From NCBI GenBank assembly GCA_016234445.1, contig JACRBT010000001.1, positions 62,001 through 126,000 on the forward strand: a stretch of 64,000 nucleotides of DNA, read 5' to 3'. Numbering within the stretch: position 1 is the first letter of the stretch; each line of letters starts with the position of its first letter. Under the pieces are notes generated by a model, which was not told where the DNA came from, did not search any database, and worked only from the letters and a program-made list of their open reading frames with translations. This document shows positions 24,968 to 33,375 of the stretch, piece by piece. The translations under genes and the position numbers were made by a program. This DNA is from Chloroflexota bacterium. Its GTDB lineage: Bacteria > Chloroflexota > Dehalococcoidia > Tepidiformales > Tepidiformaceae.

Positions 24968-26149
24968 ATGAACTTCCGGAAACTGTGGACGCTCGACCCG
25001 GGCGTTGCCTATCTCAACCACGGCTCCTTCGGGGCCTGCCCGCGGGCGGTGCTCGACGCCCAGGCCGCGCTCCGGGAGCGGATGGAACGCGAGCCCGTCC
25101 AGTTCCTTTCGCGGGACCTCGATGGGCTGTTGGACGCAGCGCGCGAAGTGGTCGCGGACTTCGTGGGCGCGGACGCGGGCAACATCGCCTTCGTTACGAA
25201 CGCCACCGCCGGCGTGAACACGGTCCTCCGGTCCCTCCGGTTCGCACCCGGCGACGAGCTGCTGGTGACGGACCACGCCTACAACGCCTGTCGGAACGCG
25301 CTCGAATACGCCGCCGGGCGGGATGGGGCGAAGGTGGTGGTGGCGGCCGTGCCCTTCCCCGTCGCCGGCGACGACGAGGTGGTGGCGGCGGTACTCGACG
25401 CCGTGACCCCACGGACACGCCTTGCGCTCATCGACCATGTGACCAGCCCGACAGCGCTGGTCTTCCCGATCGAACGGCTGGTGGGCGAACTGCGGGCGCG
25501 GGGCGTGGAGACGCTGGCGGATGGCGCCCACGCACCGGGGATGGTGCCCCTGTCCCTGGAGCGGCTGGGCGCGGCCTACTACACCGGCAACGGGCACAAG
25601 TGGCCCTGCGCCCCCAAGGGCGCTGCCTTCCTCTACGTGCGGCCCGACCGCCAGGAGGAGATTCGGCCGCTGGTGATCAGCCACGGCGCGAACCGGCCGC
25701 TGCGAGGGCGCACCCGCTTCCAGACCGAGTTCGCATGGACGGGCACCAGCGACCCTACGCCAGCCCTGGGCTTCGCCGTGGCCATCCGCTTCATGGCCAC
25801 GCTTCTGCCCGGCGGCTGGGACGAACTCCGTGCCCGGAACCGGGGCCTTGCGCTCGCCGCCCGGGAGATGCTCGCCGCCCGCCTGGGCCTCGGGCTGCCC
25901 TGCCCGGACGAGATGGTGGGCAGCATCGCCAACCTGGTCCTGCCGGACGCGAAGGACGACGAGCGCGAGTTCATCTTCGACCCTGACCCACTCCAGGCGG
26001 CGTTGCGCGAACGCCATCGAGTGGAAGTGCCCGTGTTCGCCTGGCCCGCGCCCCCGAAGCGGCTCCTGCGGCTCTCCGCCCAGCTCTACAACGAGCCCGC
26101 CGACTACGAGCGGCTGGCAGACGGACTGGCTGCGTTGTTGCCCGTGTGA
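24968..26149 (+). CDS. Class V aminotransferase (isopenicillin-N-epimerase-like)
   Basis: 393 residues, a PLP fold type I enzyme. The N-terminal segment YLNHGSFGACPRAVLDAQ is typical of the IPN-epimerase/cysteine-desulfurase-like branch. The PLP-binding Lys lies in TGNGHKWPCAPKGA near residue 205, preceded by the Asp/His region LADGAHAPGMV near 183. Enzymes of this branch act as transaminases, lyases or epimerases on small amino acids, so the reaction is uncertain. It appears to be transcribed leaderless from TATGAT 6 nt upstream. The start codon matches the family start. Confidence 0.9.
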   Translation: MNFRKLWTLDPGVAYLNHGSFGACPRAVLDAQAALRERMEREPVQFLSRDLDGLLDAAREVVADFVGADAGNIAFVTNATAGVNTVLRSLRFAPGDELLVTDHAYNACRNALEYAAGRDGAKVVVAAVPFPVAGDDEVVAAVLDAVTPRTRLALIDHVTSPTALVFPIERLVGELRARGVETLADGAHAPGMVPLSLERLGAAYYTGNGHKWPCAPKGAAFLYVRPDRQEEIRPLVISHGANRPLRGRTRFQTEFAWTGTSDPTPALGFAVAIRFMATLLPGGWDELRARNRGLALAAREMLAARLGLGLPCPDEMVGSIANLVLPDAKDDEREFIFDPDPLQAALRERHRVEVPVFAWPAPPKRLLRLSAQLYNEPADYERLADGLAALLPV

Positions 26150-26224
26150 GGGACTTCGCTTGACGCCGGTGGACAACCTGTCCACGCTGTCGGCCACCCA
26201 CCCACCAGCGAGGAACGGACCCGC

Positions 26225-27493
26225 ATGACGGCCACTGAATCATCCCCTGCGACCGGCATTTTTCCGGACTACCCGACGCTCCTGAGGAAGCCGCTTTCGG
26301 AGCGCGAGGCGAGGTTGCTGGAGCGCGCCCGCACGCATGCGGCGGACTTCGCCACCCGCGCCGACCAGCACGACCGCGAGAACAGCTTCCCCTTCGAGAA
26401 CTACGCGGCGATGAAGGAGAGCGGCTATTCGACGATGACCCTGGACCCGAAGTACGGCGGCGAGGGGGTGAACCTGCTGGAACTCTGCGCCTGCCAGGAG
26501 CAACTGGCTCAGGGCTGCGCGGGCACGGCGATCGCGGTGAACATGCACATCTTCGTGCTCGGTTCGATGCAGTACGACCTCCAGGCGAGCTCGGTGCTGG
26601 ACCCGATGCGGGAGATGTTCCTGCATATGGCGGGGCAGCAGAAGGTGATCATGAGCGGCTCGTTCAGCGAGACGGGCGCGGCCGGGGCCTACCTGTTGCC
26701 GCAGACCAAGGCGCGAAAGACCGAGGGCGGATGGCTCGTGAACGGCCGGAAGTCGTATAACTCGAACCTGCCCCAGGCGGAACTCCTGGGCGCGCTGGTC
26801 CACCTCGAAGACCACCCGGATGGCGACCACCTGGTCGCGATGGTGGCGATGCCCAAGGAAACGCCGGGCCTGACGACCCCGGGGGCCGAAAGCTGGGACG
26901 TCATGGGCGTGCGCGCGAGCGGCAGTTGGGACGCGGTCTGGGACAACGTCTTCGTGCCGGACGCGATGATGCCGGCGCCCCAGGACGCGACGAGGACGTT
27001 CACCAACATGGCATCGTTCGGGGCCTGGTTCAGCCTGACGTTGTCGGCGGTCTACCTCGGCGTAGCACAGGCAGCAGTCGATTGGGTGACCAATTACGTC
27101 AAGTCACGGACGCCGATGAGCGAGCAACGGCCGCTGAGCCACATGCCCGGGATCCAGTACCAGCTGGGCGAGATGATCGCCCTGAACGAAGCATCGCGGG
27201 CAGTAATCCGGAGCGCGGCAGAGGACTGGATGGCGCGGCCGTGGTCGCCAGAGGATGGTGGATCGAAGGCGGGGGTCTGCAAATACATCGTGACCAACAA
27301 CAACGTCCGCGTCCTTAACCTGGCAATGGACATCGCCGGGGGGCCGGGACTCTACCGGAAATTCGGGCTTGAGCGGCTCTACCGCGACGTGCGCGCGGGC
27401 AAGGCGCACCCGCCCTCGGACGTCAACGCGCTGGAGATGATCGGCAAGCGCCAACTCGGGATCGCCGGGGACTTCCGGCCGCGCTGGGGCTAG
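26225..27493 (+). CDS. Acyl-CoA dehydrogenase-family flavoprotein
   Basis: 422 residues with N-terminal helical, central beta and C-terminal helical domains. Recognisable segments are YSTMTLDPKYGGEGVNLLEL (N-terminal), IMSGSFSETGAAGAYL (beta domain near residue 145), WDVMGVRASGSWD near 225, and the C-terminal VRVLNLAMDIAGGPGLYRKF with a GGPG FAD contact near 378. The catalytic base was not located with confidence. It fits acyl-CoA or related dehydrogenases and reductases and may feed electrons to ETF. It is 75 nt downstream of the aminotransferase and overlaps by 4 bp with the convergent nei gene at its 3' end. Confidence 0.9.
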   Translation: MTATESSPATGIFPDYPTLLRKPLSEREARLLERARTHAADFATRADQHDRENSFPFENYAAMKESGYSTMTLDPKYGGEGVNLLELCACQEQLAQGCAGTAIAVNMHIFVLGSMQYDLQASSVLDPMREMFLHMAGQQKVIMSGSFSETGAAGAYLLPQTKARKTEGGWLVNGRKSYNSNLPQAELLGALVHLEDHPDGDHLVAMVAMPKETPGLTTPGAESWDVMGVRASGSWDAVWDNVFVPDAMMPAPQDATRTFTNMASFGAWFSLTLSAVYLGVAQAAVDWVTNYVKSRTPMSEQRPLSHMPGIQYQLGEMIALNEASRAVIRSAAEDWMARPWSPEDGGSKAGVCKYIVTNNNVRVLNLAMDIAGGPGLYRKFGLERLYRDVRAGKAHPPSDVNALEMIGKRQLGIAGDFRPRWG

Positions 27494-28341
27494 CCGCCCG
27501 CATCACGGCGCCGCGACGACCGGCTCGGGGGCGGTTCGAGTTGCCCGGGGCGGACGGGCTGGCACTTCGGGCACCACGCGGTGCTCCGGATGTCGATGCC
27601 CTGGGGGGCGCTGCGGATGCGGGTGAAACACCGCCGGCAGGGCTGCCCGGCGCGCATGTAGACGAACATCGACGGCCGGGGCACCTTCCTCCCGTCCACG
27701 GGTTTGCCCACGCTGGCGCAGAGGAGGCCCCGGGCGGTGCGGATCATGCCAAGGAGCGCCTCGTCGTCCAGGTCGGCGACGCGGAGCCAGGGGTTGAGGC
27801 CGCAGCGATAGAGCGTCTCGTGCTTCCAGATGTTCCCAACTCCGGCCATCGCCTTCTGGTCCATGATCGCGTCGCCGAGGGTGAGGGCGGCGCGGGCGGG
27901 TTCGCGGAAACGGCGGAGGGCCTCGGCTTCGTCGAAGGCGTCGTCGAGGAGGTCGGGGCCGAGGCCGCCGATGGGGGCGTAGTGTTCGAGGGCGCGCTCT
28001 TCGATGAGCTCGATGACCGGCGCCGAGAAGTTCACGACCACCGCGCCGGCGACTTCGAGGACGAGGCGGGCCTGCGACTCGGGCCGCTGCCAGGGTTCGC
28101 CGGGCGCATAGACGTGCCAGGTGCCGTACATCCGCAGGTGCCCGCGGAGCGCGAGGCCGTTGTCGAAACTGATGATGATGTTCTTGCCGGTGGAGCGGAC
28201 CTCCGTGCAGGTGGCGCCGACGATGCGCGCGACCTGCGGTACCGGGCCGGGGCCGTGGCTGCGCGCGGCGGTGACAGTCTTCCCGACGAGCGCCGGCCGC
28301 AGCTTCGCCGCAAAGCGAAAGAGCGAGTCACCTTCCGGCAT
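27490..28341 (-). CDS. nei: Fpg/Nei-family DNA glycosylase/AP lyase
   Basis: 283 residues. The mature protein would begin PEGDSLFRFA, and MPEGD identifies the Nei/Fpg start with catalytic Pro2 and Glu3. A H2TH domain occupies the middle (KAMAGVGNIWKHETLYRCGLNPW near residue 165). A C-terminal zinc finger with CRRCFTRIR and WCPKC near 245-275 binds DNA. It removes oxidised bases and nicks the strand. The start overlaps the 3' end of lhr by 14 bp, so the two are co-transcribed; the same lhr-nei neighbourhood is known in mycobacteria. The start at 28341 is chosen because the family requires this N-terminus. Confidence 0.95.
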   Translation of the reverse strand: MPEGDSLFRFAAKLRPALVGKTVTAARSHGPGPVPQVARIVGATCTEVRSTGKNIIISFDNGLALRGHLRMYGTWHVYAPGEPWQRPESQARLVLEVAGAVVVNFSAPVIELIEERALEHYAPIGGLGPDLLDDAFDEAEALRRFREPARAALTLGDAIMDQKAMAGVGNIWKHETLYRCGLNPWLRVADLDDEALLGMIRTARGLLCASVGKPVDGRKVPRPSMFVYMRAGQPCRRCFTRIRSAPQGIDIRSTAWCPKCQPVRPGQLEPPPSRSSRRRDAGG

Positions 28342-31300
28342 GGGGTAACCGCGCCGGTTGGGGGCGGAACGTGAGACCGCGGTAGCCGTCGACAAAGCCG
28401 GCGGCGCGGAAGGCCTGGGCATGGGGCGACTCTGACGCGGACACGCCGTTGATCCGCTCCAGCACGAGGGGCCGGCTGGCCTCGCCGGTCACCTCGTCCG
28501 TCAGCGCGCCAATCGCGACCGCGGCCGTCCGTTCTGCCGCGAAGGCGGGGAGTGTCACCACCGCGCGGCCGCTGCGTTCGACGTAGAGCGCGGGGGCGCC
28601 GTCGACGAGGACGACGCGGGCACCGGCGGCCCGGGCGAGCACCCTCCGATCTCCCTCATCGCGCGGCCACGGGAGCGCCGCACCGTAGGGGTTCGCGGGG
28701 TCGGTGGCGGCGAGCACGACCGCCTGGGGTTCGTCCGGCGGGTCGCGGTGGGCGCGGAGGCGGTCGACCGCGCCCGGGAGGGCGAACTGGGTGGCGCCGA
28801 GCCCTTCGACGAAGTAGCCGCGGCGGATGCGGCCGCCTTCCTCCATTGCCTTGAAGACGGGATAAAGCGCTGCGAACCCGCCCGGGACGCCCTCGGCGTT
28901 GACGGCTTCGCGAGTGACCACGCCGTGGCGTTCGAGCATCGCCGTCGCCAAGGCGTGGGCACGTGCCGTCGGTGAAGCGCCGCCGTCGCCGCGGCCGAGG
29001 GGCGTGATAGACCAGCGCCCGGCGGCTTCCGGGGGCACCAGCGAACCCCGCCCGCGGGGGTTACCCGTGGCGGCCCGCCGGGGCCAGGCCAGCGCGCGGA
29101 CGGGGGCGAACGTGTCGTTGGTCACGAGCCCCGCCCAGGCAAGTTCCCAGAGCGCCTCGAGGGTCTCCTTCGGCGCCGGGGCCGTGGAGACCGCCGCGAT
29201 CTCGGCGAAGAAGAGGGCGCCGCGCGACCGGAGCGCTTCGAGGATCGCGGAATGGACCGGGCCTTCGGGTGATTCCGGCGGTTGCAGCGGGCCAAGCGTG
29301 GCCAGGTGCTCACGGCGGTGAAGGGACAGCCGGCCGTCGTCGCGGCCGATGGCGCCCCGGCCGAGCCATGCGACTTCGCCCGAGGCGCCGAGTTCGTCGA
29401 GGAGGCGGGGCTGGTAGCCGGCAACGCGGCTGGCGAGGATGTCGCGCTCGACGACGGAAGCCGGCAGGGCGAGGCCCTCCAGCTGAGCTATCACTTCGCG
29501 GAGGCGATCGAGGCCGCCTGCGCTGCCGCCGACACCCTGCCACTGGACCAGGAAGCGGGCAAAGGCGGCGCCGTCGACGGCTTCGACTTCCCGGCGGAGG
29601 CGGGCGAGCGAGCGGCGGCGAAGGATCCGAAGGACTTCGGGGTCGCACCACTCACGCTCCTGGCCGCCGGGACGGAACTCGCCCTGGATGACGGCTCCGC
29701 GCGATTCGAGGGCGCGGAGGGCGTCGCGGACGAGCCCTTCGGGGATGGCCCAGCGGGCCGCCGGCGCCGACGGGACGAAGGGGGCATGCGTCCTCGCCCA
29801 GCGCGCCACGAGCCCTTCGAGGGCGCCGTCGGTCGGCTTGAGGAAGACCTCGGGCACCCCCAGGGGCGGGGAAACGCCGAGCGCGTCCCGGTAGCGCCCG
29901 GCGTCCTCGATCGGGATCCAGCGCTCCTCCCCGGCGACCCGGACGCGGCAAGCGCGGCGGCCGGCTTCGAGTTCGGCGAGCCACGCGGGCGCCCACGCCG
30001 GGGGATCGACGCGCAGGGAGACTTCGTGGAGCGAGAGGTCGCCGGCGCGCCGGAGGAGGTCGTGGAGATGGTCGGCGTCGCGCGCCTTGCGGCCCTCGGC
30101 GAGTCCCTGGAGTTCGAGTTCGGTCTGGAGGAGGGCTTCGGGGTCGAGGAGCTCGCGGAGTTCGTCGTCGCCGAGGAGGTCGCGGAGGAGCTTGCGGTCG
30201 ATGGTGAGGGCGTGGGCGCGACGCTCCGCGAGGGGGGCGTCGCCTTCGTACATGTAGGCGGCGACGTAGTCGAAGAGGAGGGAGCGGGCGAACGGCGATG
30301 CCTCTTGCGTTTCGACCAGGACCACCCGGATTTCGCGGCTGCGGACGGCGGTGAGGACCTCGACGAGGCCGGGGAGGTCGAAGACGTCGCGGAGGCATTC
30401 GCGGTAGGTCTCGAGGATGATGGGGAACGAGCCGTAGCGGCTGGCGACGGCCAGCAGGTTCTCGGAGCGGCGGCGCTGGAGCCAGAGCGGCGAACGGGCG
30501 CCCGGGCGGCGCTTCGGTAGGAGGAGGGCGCGGCCGGCGTTTTCGCGGAAGTGGGAAGCGAAAAGGGCCGTCCCCGCGAGGCGGTTCACGACAAGGTCCT
30601 CCACCTCCTCCGGCGCCGGGAAGAGCAGGGCCTCCGCGGGAAGCTCGTCGCTGCCGGCGAAGCGCAGGGCGATGCCGTCGTCGCTCCAGATGGTCTGGAC
30701 GTCGAAGCCGCTGCGTTCGGCGAGCACGGCTTCGAGCGCCTGCGCCCAGGGGGCATGGACCCGGCCGCCAAACGGCGTGAGCATGACGATGCGCCAGTCG
30801 CCAAGCTCGTCCCGGAAGCGTTCGACGACGATCGTGCGGTCGGTGGGCAGCGCCCCGGTGGCGGCCTTCTCCTCCGCGAGGTAGGCGAGCAGGTTCCTGG
30901 CGGCGAGGTCGTCGAGGTCGTGGCGCGAGGTGAGCCGGGCGATGGCCTTCGATTCGTCGCGGATACCGTCGACTTCGCGGGTGAAGGCCCCGATGGCGCG
31001 GCCGAACTCCAGCGGGCGGCCGAGGCCGTCACCCTTCCAGAACGGCATCTTGCCGGGCTCCCCGGGGGCCGGCGAGACGATGACCCGGTCCCGGAGGATC
31101 TGCTCGATCCGCCAGGTGGTCGCGCCGAGGACGAAGGTCTCGCCGGCGCGGCTTTCGTAGACCATCTCCTCGTCGAGTTCACCCACGCGCGGCCCGCCTT
31201 CGCCGAGGAAGGCGCCGTAGAGCCCACGGTCGGGGATGGTCCCGGCGTTGATGATCGCGATGGTCTTCGCATCGCGGCGGCCGGAGAGGACGTTGCTCTC

Positions 31301-32815
31301 GCGGTCCCAGGTGATCCGCGGGCGAAGGTCGGCGAACTCGTCGGAGGGGTACTGCCCCGCGAGCATTCCAAGCACGCTTTCGAGCGCTTCGCGGCTGAGG
31401 TCGGCGAAGTTGTAGCTGCGGTGGACGAGGTCCTCCAGGCCGGCGACCGTCCAGTCGTCGACGGCGCAGATTGCCACGATCTGCTGGGCGAGGACGTCGA
31501 GCGGGTTGCGGGGGACGTCGGTCTTCTCGATGAGTCCCTTGTGCATGCGCTCGGTGAGGACCGCGCATTCGAGGAGGTCGCCCCGGAACTTGGGGAAGAT
31601 GCGTCCCGTGCTTGCCGCGTCGACCTGGTGACCGGCACGGCCGACGCGCTGGAGGCCCCGCGCCACGGACTTGGGCGACTCGACCTGGATCACGAGGTCG
31701 ACGGCGCCCATGTCGATGCCGAGTTCCATCGAGCTGGTGCAGACGAGGCCGGGAAGGAGGCCTGCCTTGAGGCGCTCTTCGATTTCGAGGCGCTGTTCGC
31801 GGCTGACGGACCCGTGGTGGGCGCGGAGGAGCTCTTCCCCGGCGAGTTCGTTCAGGCGGGCGGCAATGCGCTCCGAGAGGCGCCGGTTGTTGACGAAAAT
31901 CAGCGTGGAACGGTGGCTCCGCACCAGTTCGAGCAGCTTCGGGTAGACGGCCGGCCAGACGGAGGTGCGGGATTCGATGTCGCGGCCGTCGGGCGTGGGG
32001 CCGTGGACGGGGAGGTTGTCGCCGGGGCGGGACATGTCCTCGATCGGGACAATGACCTGGAGGTCGAGCTCCTTGGTGGCGCCCGCGTCGACGACGCGGA
32101 CCGGGCGGGCGCCGGCGAGGTAGCGCGCGATCTCGTCGAGCGGGCGCTGCGTGGCGGAGAGGCCGATGCGTTGCGGCGGCTTCTCCGCCAGCACTTCGAG
32201 GCGTTCGAGGGAGAGGGATAAGTGGGCGCCGCGCTTCGTCCCCGCCATTGTGTGGACCTCGTCAATGATGACCGTCTCGACCGACCGCAGGGCCTCGCGG
32301 CTGCGGGAGGTGAGCATCAGGTAGAGGGATTCGGGCGTCGTGATGAGGATGTCGGGCGGGTCGCGGCGGATGTCCTCGCGCTCGCGGGTGGAGGTGTCGC
32401 CGGTGCGGGTGGCGATGGTGATCTCCGGCAGGGGGAGCCCCTCGCGGGCGGCGGCGATACGAAGGCCGGCCAGGGGTGCGCGGAGGTTGCGTTCGACGTC
32501 GTAGGAGAGGGCCTTGAGCGGCGAGACGTAGAGGACCCGGACGCCGGCAGGGGACGCGCCAGCCCCGGGTTCGCGCCGGGCGTTTCGGGCGCGCGGTGCC
32601 CGGGGGGCGTTCGCGAGGCGGTCCAGGCACCAGAGGAAGGCGGCCAGCGTCTTGCCGGAGCCGGTCGGGGCGAGGAGGAGCGTGTGCGCGCCCGAAGCGA
32701 TGGCGTCCCACCCGAGCTCCTGGGCGCGGGTGGGCGCGGCGAAGGTGTCGCCGAACCACGCCCGGGCGACGGGGCTGAAGCGATCGAGGATGGCAGCGGG
32801 CGCTTGGGCCGTCAT
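28328..32815 (-). CDS. lhr: Lhr-type large DNA helicase
   Basis: 1495 residues. The N-terminal SF2 helicase core has Walker A APTGSGKTLAAF near residue 48 and DEVH in IDEVHTMAGTKRGAHL near 190. Other motifs include SATQRP and the helicase C-terminal block HHGSVSREQR near 355. A winged-helix and C-terminal Lhr domain follow. It translocates 3'-5' and unwinds RNA:DNA and DNA duplexes in repair. The start at 32815 (MTAQAP) follows a CACAAT box by 7 nt; an ATG three codons upstream is an alternative. Its length is typical of actinobacterial full-length Lhr. The nei gene follows with an overlap. Confidence 0.95.
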   Translation of the reverse strand: MTAQAPAAILDRFSPVARAWFGDTFAAPTRAQELGWDAIASGAHTLLLAPTGSGKTLAAFLWCLDRLANAPRAPRARNARREPGAGASPAGVRVLYVSPLKALSYDVERNLRAPLAGLRIAAAREGLPLPEITIATRTGDTSTREREDIRRDPPDILITTPESLYLMLTSRSREALRSVETVIIDEVHTMAGTKRGAHLSLSLERLEVLAEKPPQRIGLSATQRPLDEIARYLAGARPVRVVDAGATKELDLQVIVPIEDMSRPGDNLPVHGPTPDGRDIESRTSVWPAVYPKLLELVRSHRSTLIFVNNRRLSERIAARLNELAGEELLRAHHGSVSREQRLEIEERLKAGLLPGLVCTSSMELGIDMGAVDLVIQVESPKSVARGLQRVGRAGHQVDAASTGRIFPKFRGDLLECAVLTERMHKGLIEKTDVPRNPLDVLAQQIVAICAVDDWTVAGLEDLVHRSYNFADLSREALESVLGMLAGQYPSDEFADLRPRITWDRESNVLSGRRDAKTIAIINAGTIPDRGLYGAFLGEGGPRVGELDEEMVYESRAGETFVLGATTWRIEQILRDRVIVSPAPGEPGKMPFWKGDGLGRPLEFGRAIGAFTREVDGIRDESKAIARLTSRHDLDDLAARNLLAYLAEEKAATGALPTDRTIVVERFRDELGDWRIVMLTPFGGRVHAPWAQALEAVLAERSGFDVQTIWSDDGIALRFAGSDELPAEALLFPAPEEVEDLVVNRLAGTALFASHFRENAGRALLLPKRRPGARSPLWLQRRRSENLLAVASRYGSFPIILETYRECLRDVFDLPGLVEVLTAVRSREIRVVLVETQEASPFARSLLFDYVAAYMYEGDAPLAERRAHALTIDRKLLRDLLGDDELRELLDPEALLQTELELQGLAEGRKARDADHLHDLLRRAGDLSLHEVSLRVDPPAWAPAWLAELEAGRRACRVRVAGEERWIPIEDAGRYRDALGVSPPLGVPEVFLKPTDGALEGLVARWARTHAPFVPSAPAARWAIPEGLVRDALRALESRGAVIQGEFRPGGQEREWCDPEVLRILRRRSLARLRREVEAVDGAAFARFLVQWQGVGGSAGGLDRLREVIAQLEGLALPASVVERDILASRVAGYQPRLLDELGASGEVAWLGRGAIGRDDGRLSLHRREHLATLGPLQPPESPEGPVHSAILEALRSRGALFFAEIAAVSTAPAPKETLEALWELAWAGLVTNDTFAPVRALAWPRRAATGNPRGRGSLVPPEAAGRWSITPLGRGDGGASPTARAHALATAMLERHGVVTREAVNAEGVPGGFAALYPVFKAMEEGGRIRRGYFVEGLGATQFALPGAVDRLRAHRDPPDEPQAVVLAATDPANPYGAALPWPRDEGDRRVLARAAGARVVLVDGAPALYVERSGRAVVTLPAFAAERTAAVAIGALTDEVTGEASRPLVLERINGVSASESPHAQAFRAAGFVDGYRGLTFRPQPARLPHAGR

Positions 32816-32936
32816 GCCGGACATTGTGCCAGATCAGGCGCGCCTTAGCACACTTGTTCGGATGCGCGACGGGGACGACAAAGCCGCCCGGCCCGGTGGG
32901 GGCCGCGCGGCTGTCGAGTGCGCTGAAGCGCGGTGG

Positions 32937-33233
32937 TTAGGCCTTGGTACCCGTGAAGGTGCCGCTGCCGAACGCGCCGAAGGCGACGGTGCCGGACATC
33001 GAGTCGCCGTCGAGGGTGCCGGCAAACTTCAGTTCCATCTGGCCCATGGGGCCCTGGACGGTCGCGGCGAAGGCGACGGCGTTCCCGTCGATCGTCCCGG
33101 CGACGGGAGCGGCGCCCTGGGCGCCGGTGAAGTTGCCGCCGATGGCGCCGCCGCTCGAGGTGAATTCCGCGGTAACAGGGCGAGGGCCCATCGGGGACTG
33201 CATGGTCAGGTTCCAGTTGCCATCAATTGCCAA
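32937..33233 (-). CDS. Small beta-rich hypothetical protein
   Basis: 98 residues, LAIDGNWNLTMQSPMGP at the start, then alternating hydrophobic strands (AEFTSSGGAIGGNFTG, VAGTIDGNAVAF, ELKFAGTLDGDSMSG, GSGTFTG), a repeated pattern that looks like an open beta barrel or meander. No signal peptide. TTG is taken as start because a perfect GGAGGT lies 9 nt upstream; an in-frame TTG 9 codons earlier has none. The repeated xGTxDGxxxxF strand-turn pattern suggests a small lipocalin-like or ligand-binding domain. No family was recognised. It stands alone between lhr and the mutase gene. Confidence 0.6.
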   Translation of the reverse strand: MAIDGNWNLTMQSPMGPRPVTAEFTSSGGAIGGNFTGAQGAAPVAGTIDGNAVAFAATVQGPMGQMELKFAGTLDGDSMSGTVAFGAFGSGTFTGTKA

Positions 33234-33347
33234 GTAAGACGTACCTCCAAGGGATTGCAACGGAGTATGCCAGATCCGAACGGTATTCGCTTACAGGCAC
33301 GCTGGAGAGCGAGCCGCGTGCCTCGCGCCGCCTATTGAGGGCTCCGC

Positions 33348-33353
33348 TACAAT
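33348..33353 (+). promoter_or_regulatory. -10 box TACAAT upstream of mutase gene
   Basis: TACAAT lies 22 nt before the ATG, with a GGAGG ribosome site between. A canonical -35 is not seen. Confidence 0.45.
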
Positions 33354-33375
33354 CGGAGCTACCCTGGAGGCCGCC

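Noticed and set aside
30551-32221. Plus-strand frame of 556 codons
   Set aside because: Antisense to lhr; no domain, high-GC shadow.
33261-33375. Cobalamin riboswitch before the mutase gene
   Set aside because: No B12-box or core motif was found; only a TACAAT box and a ribosome site are visible.
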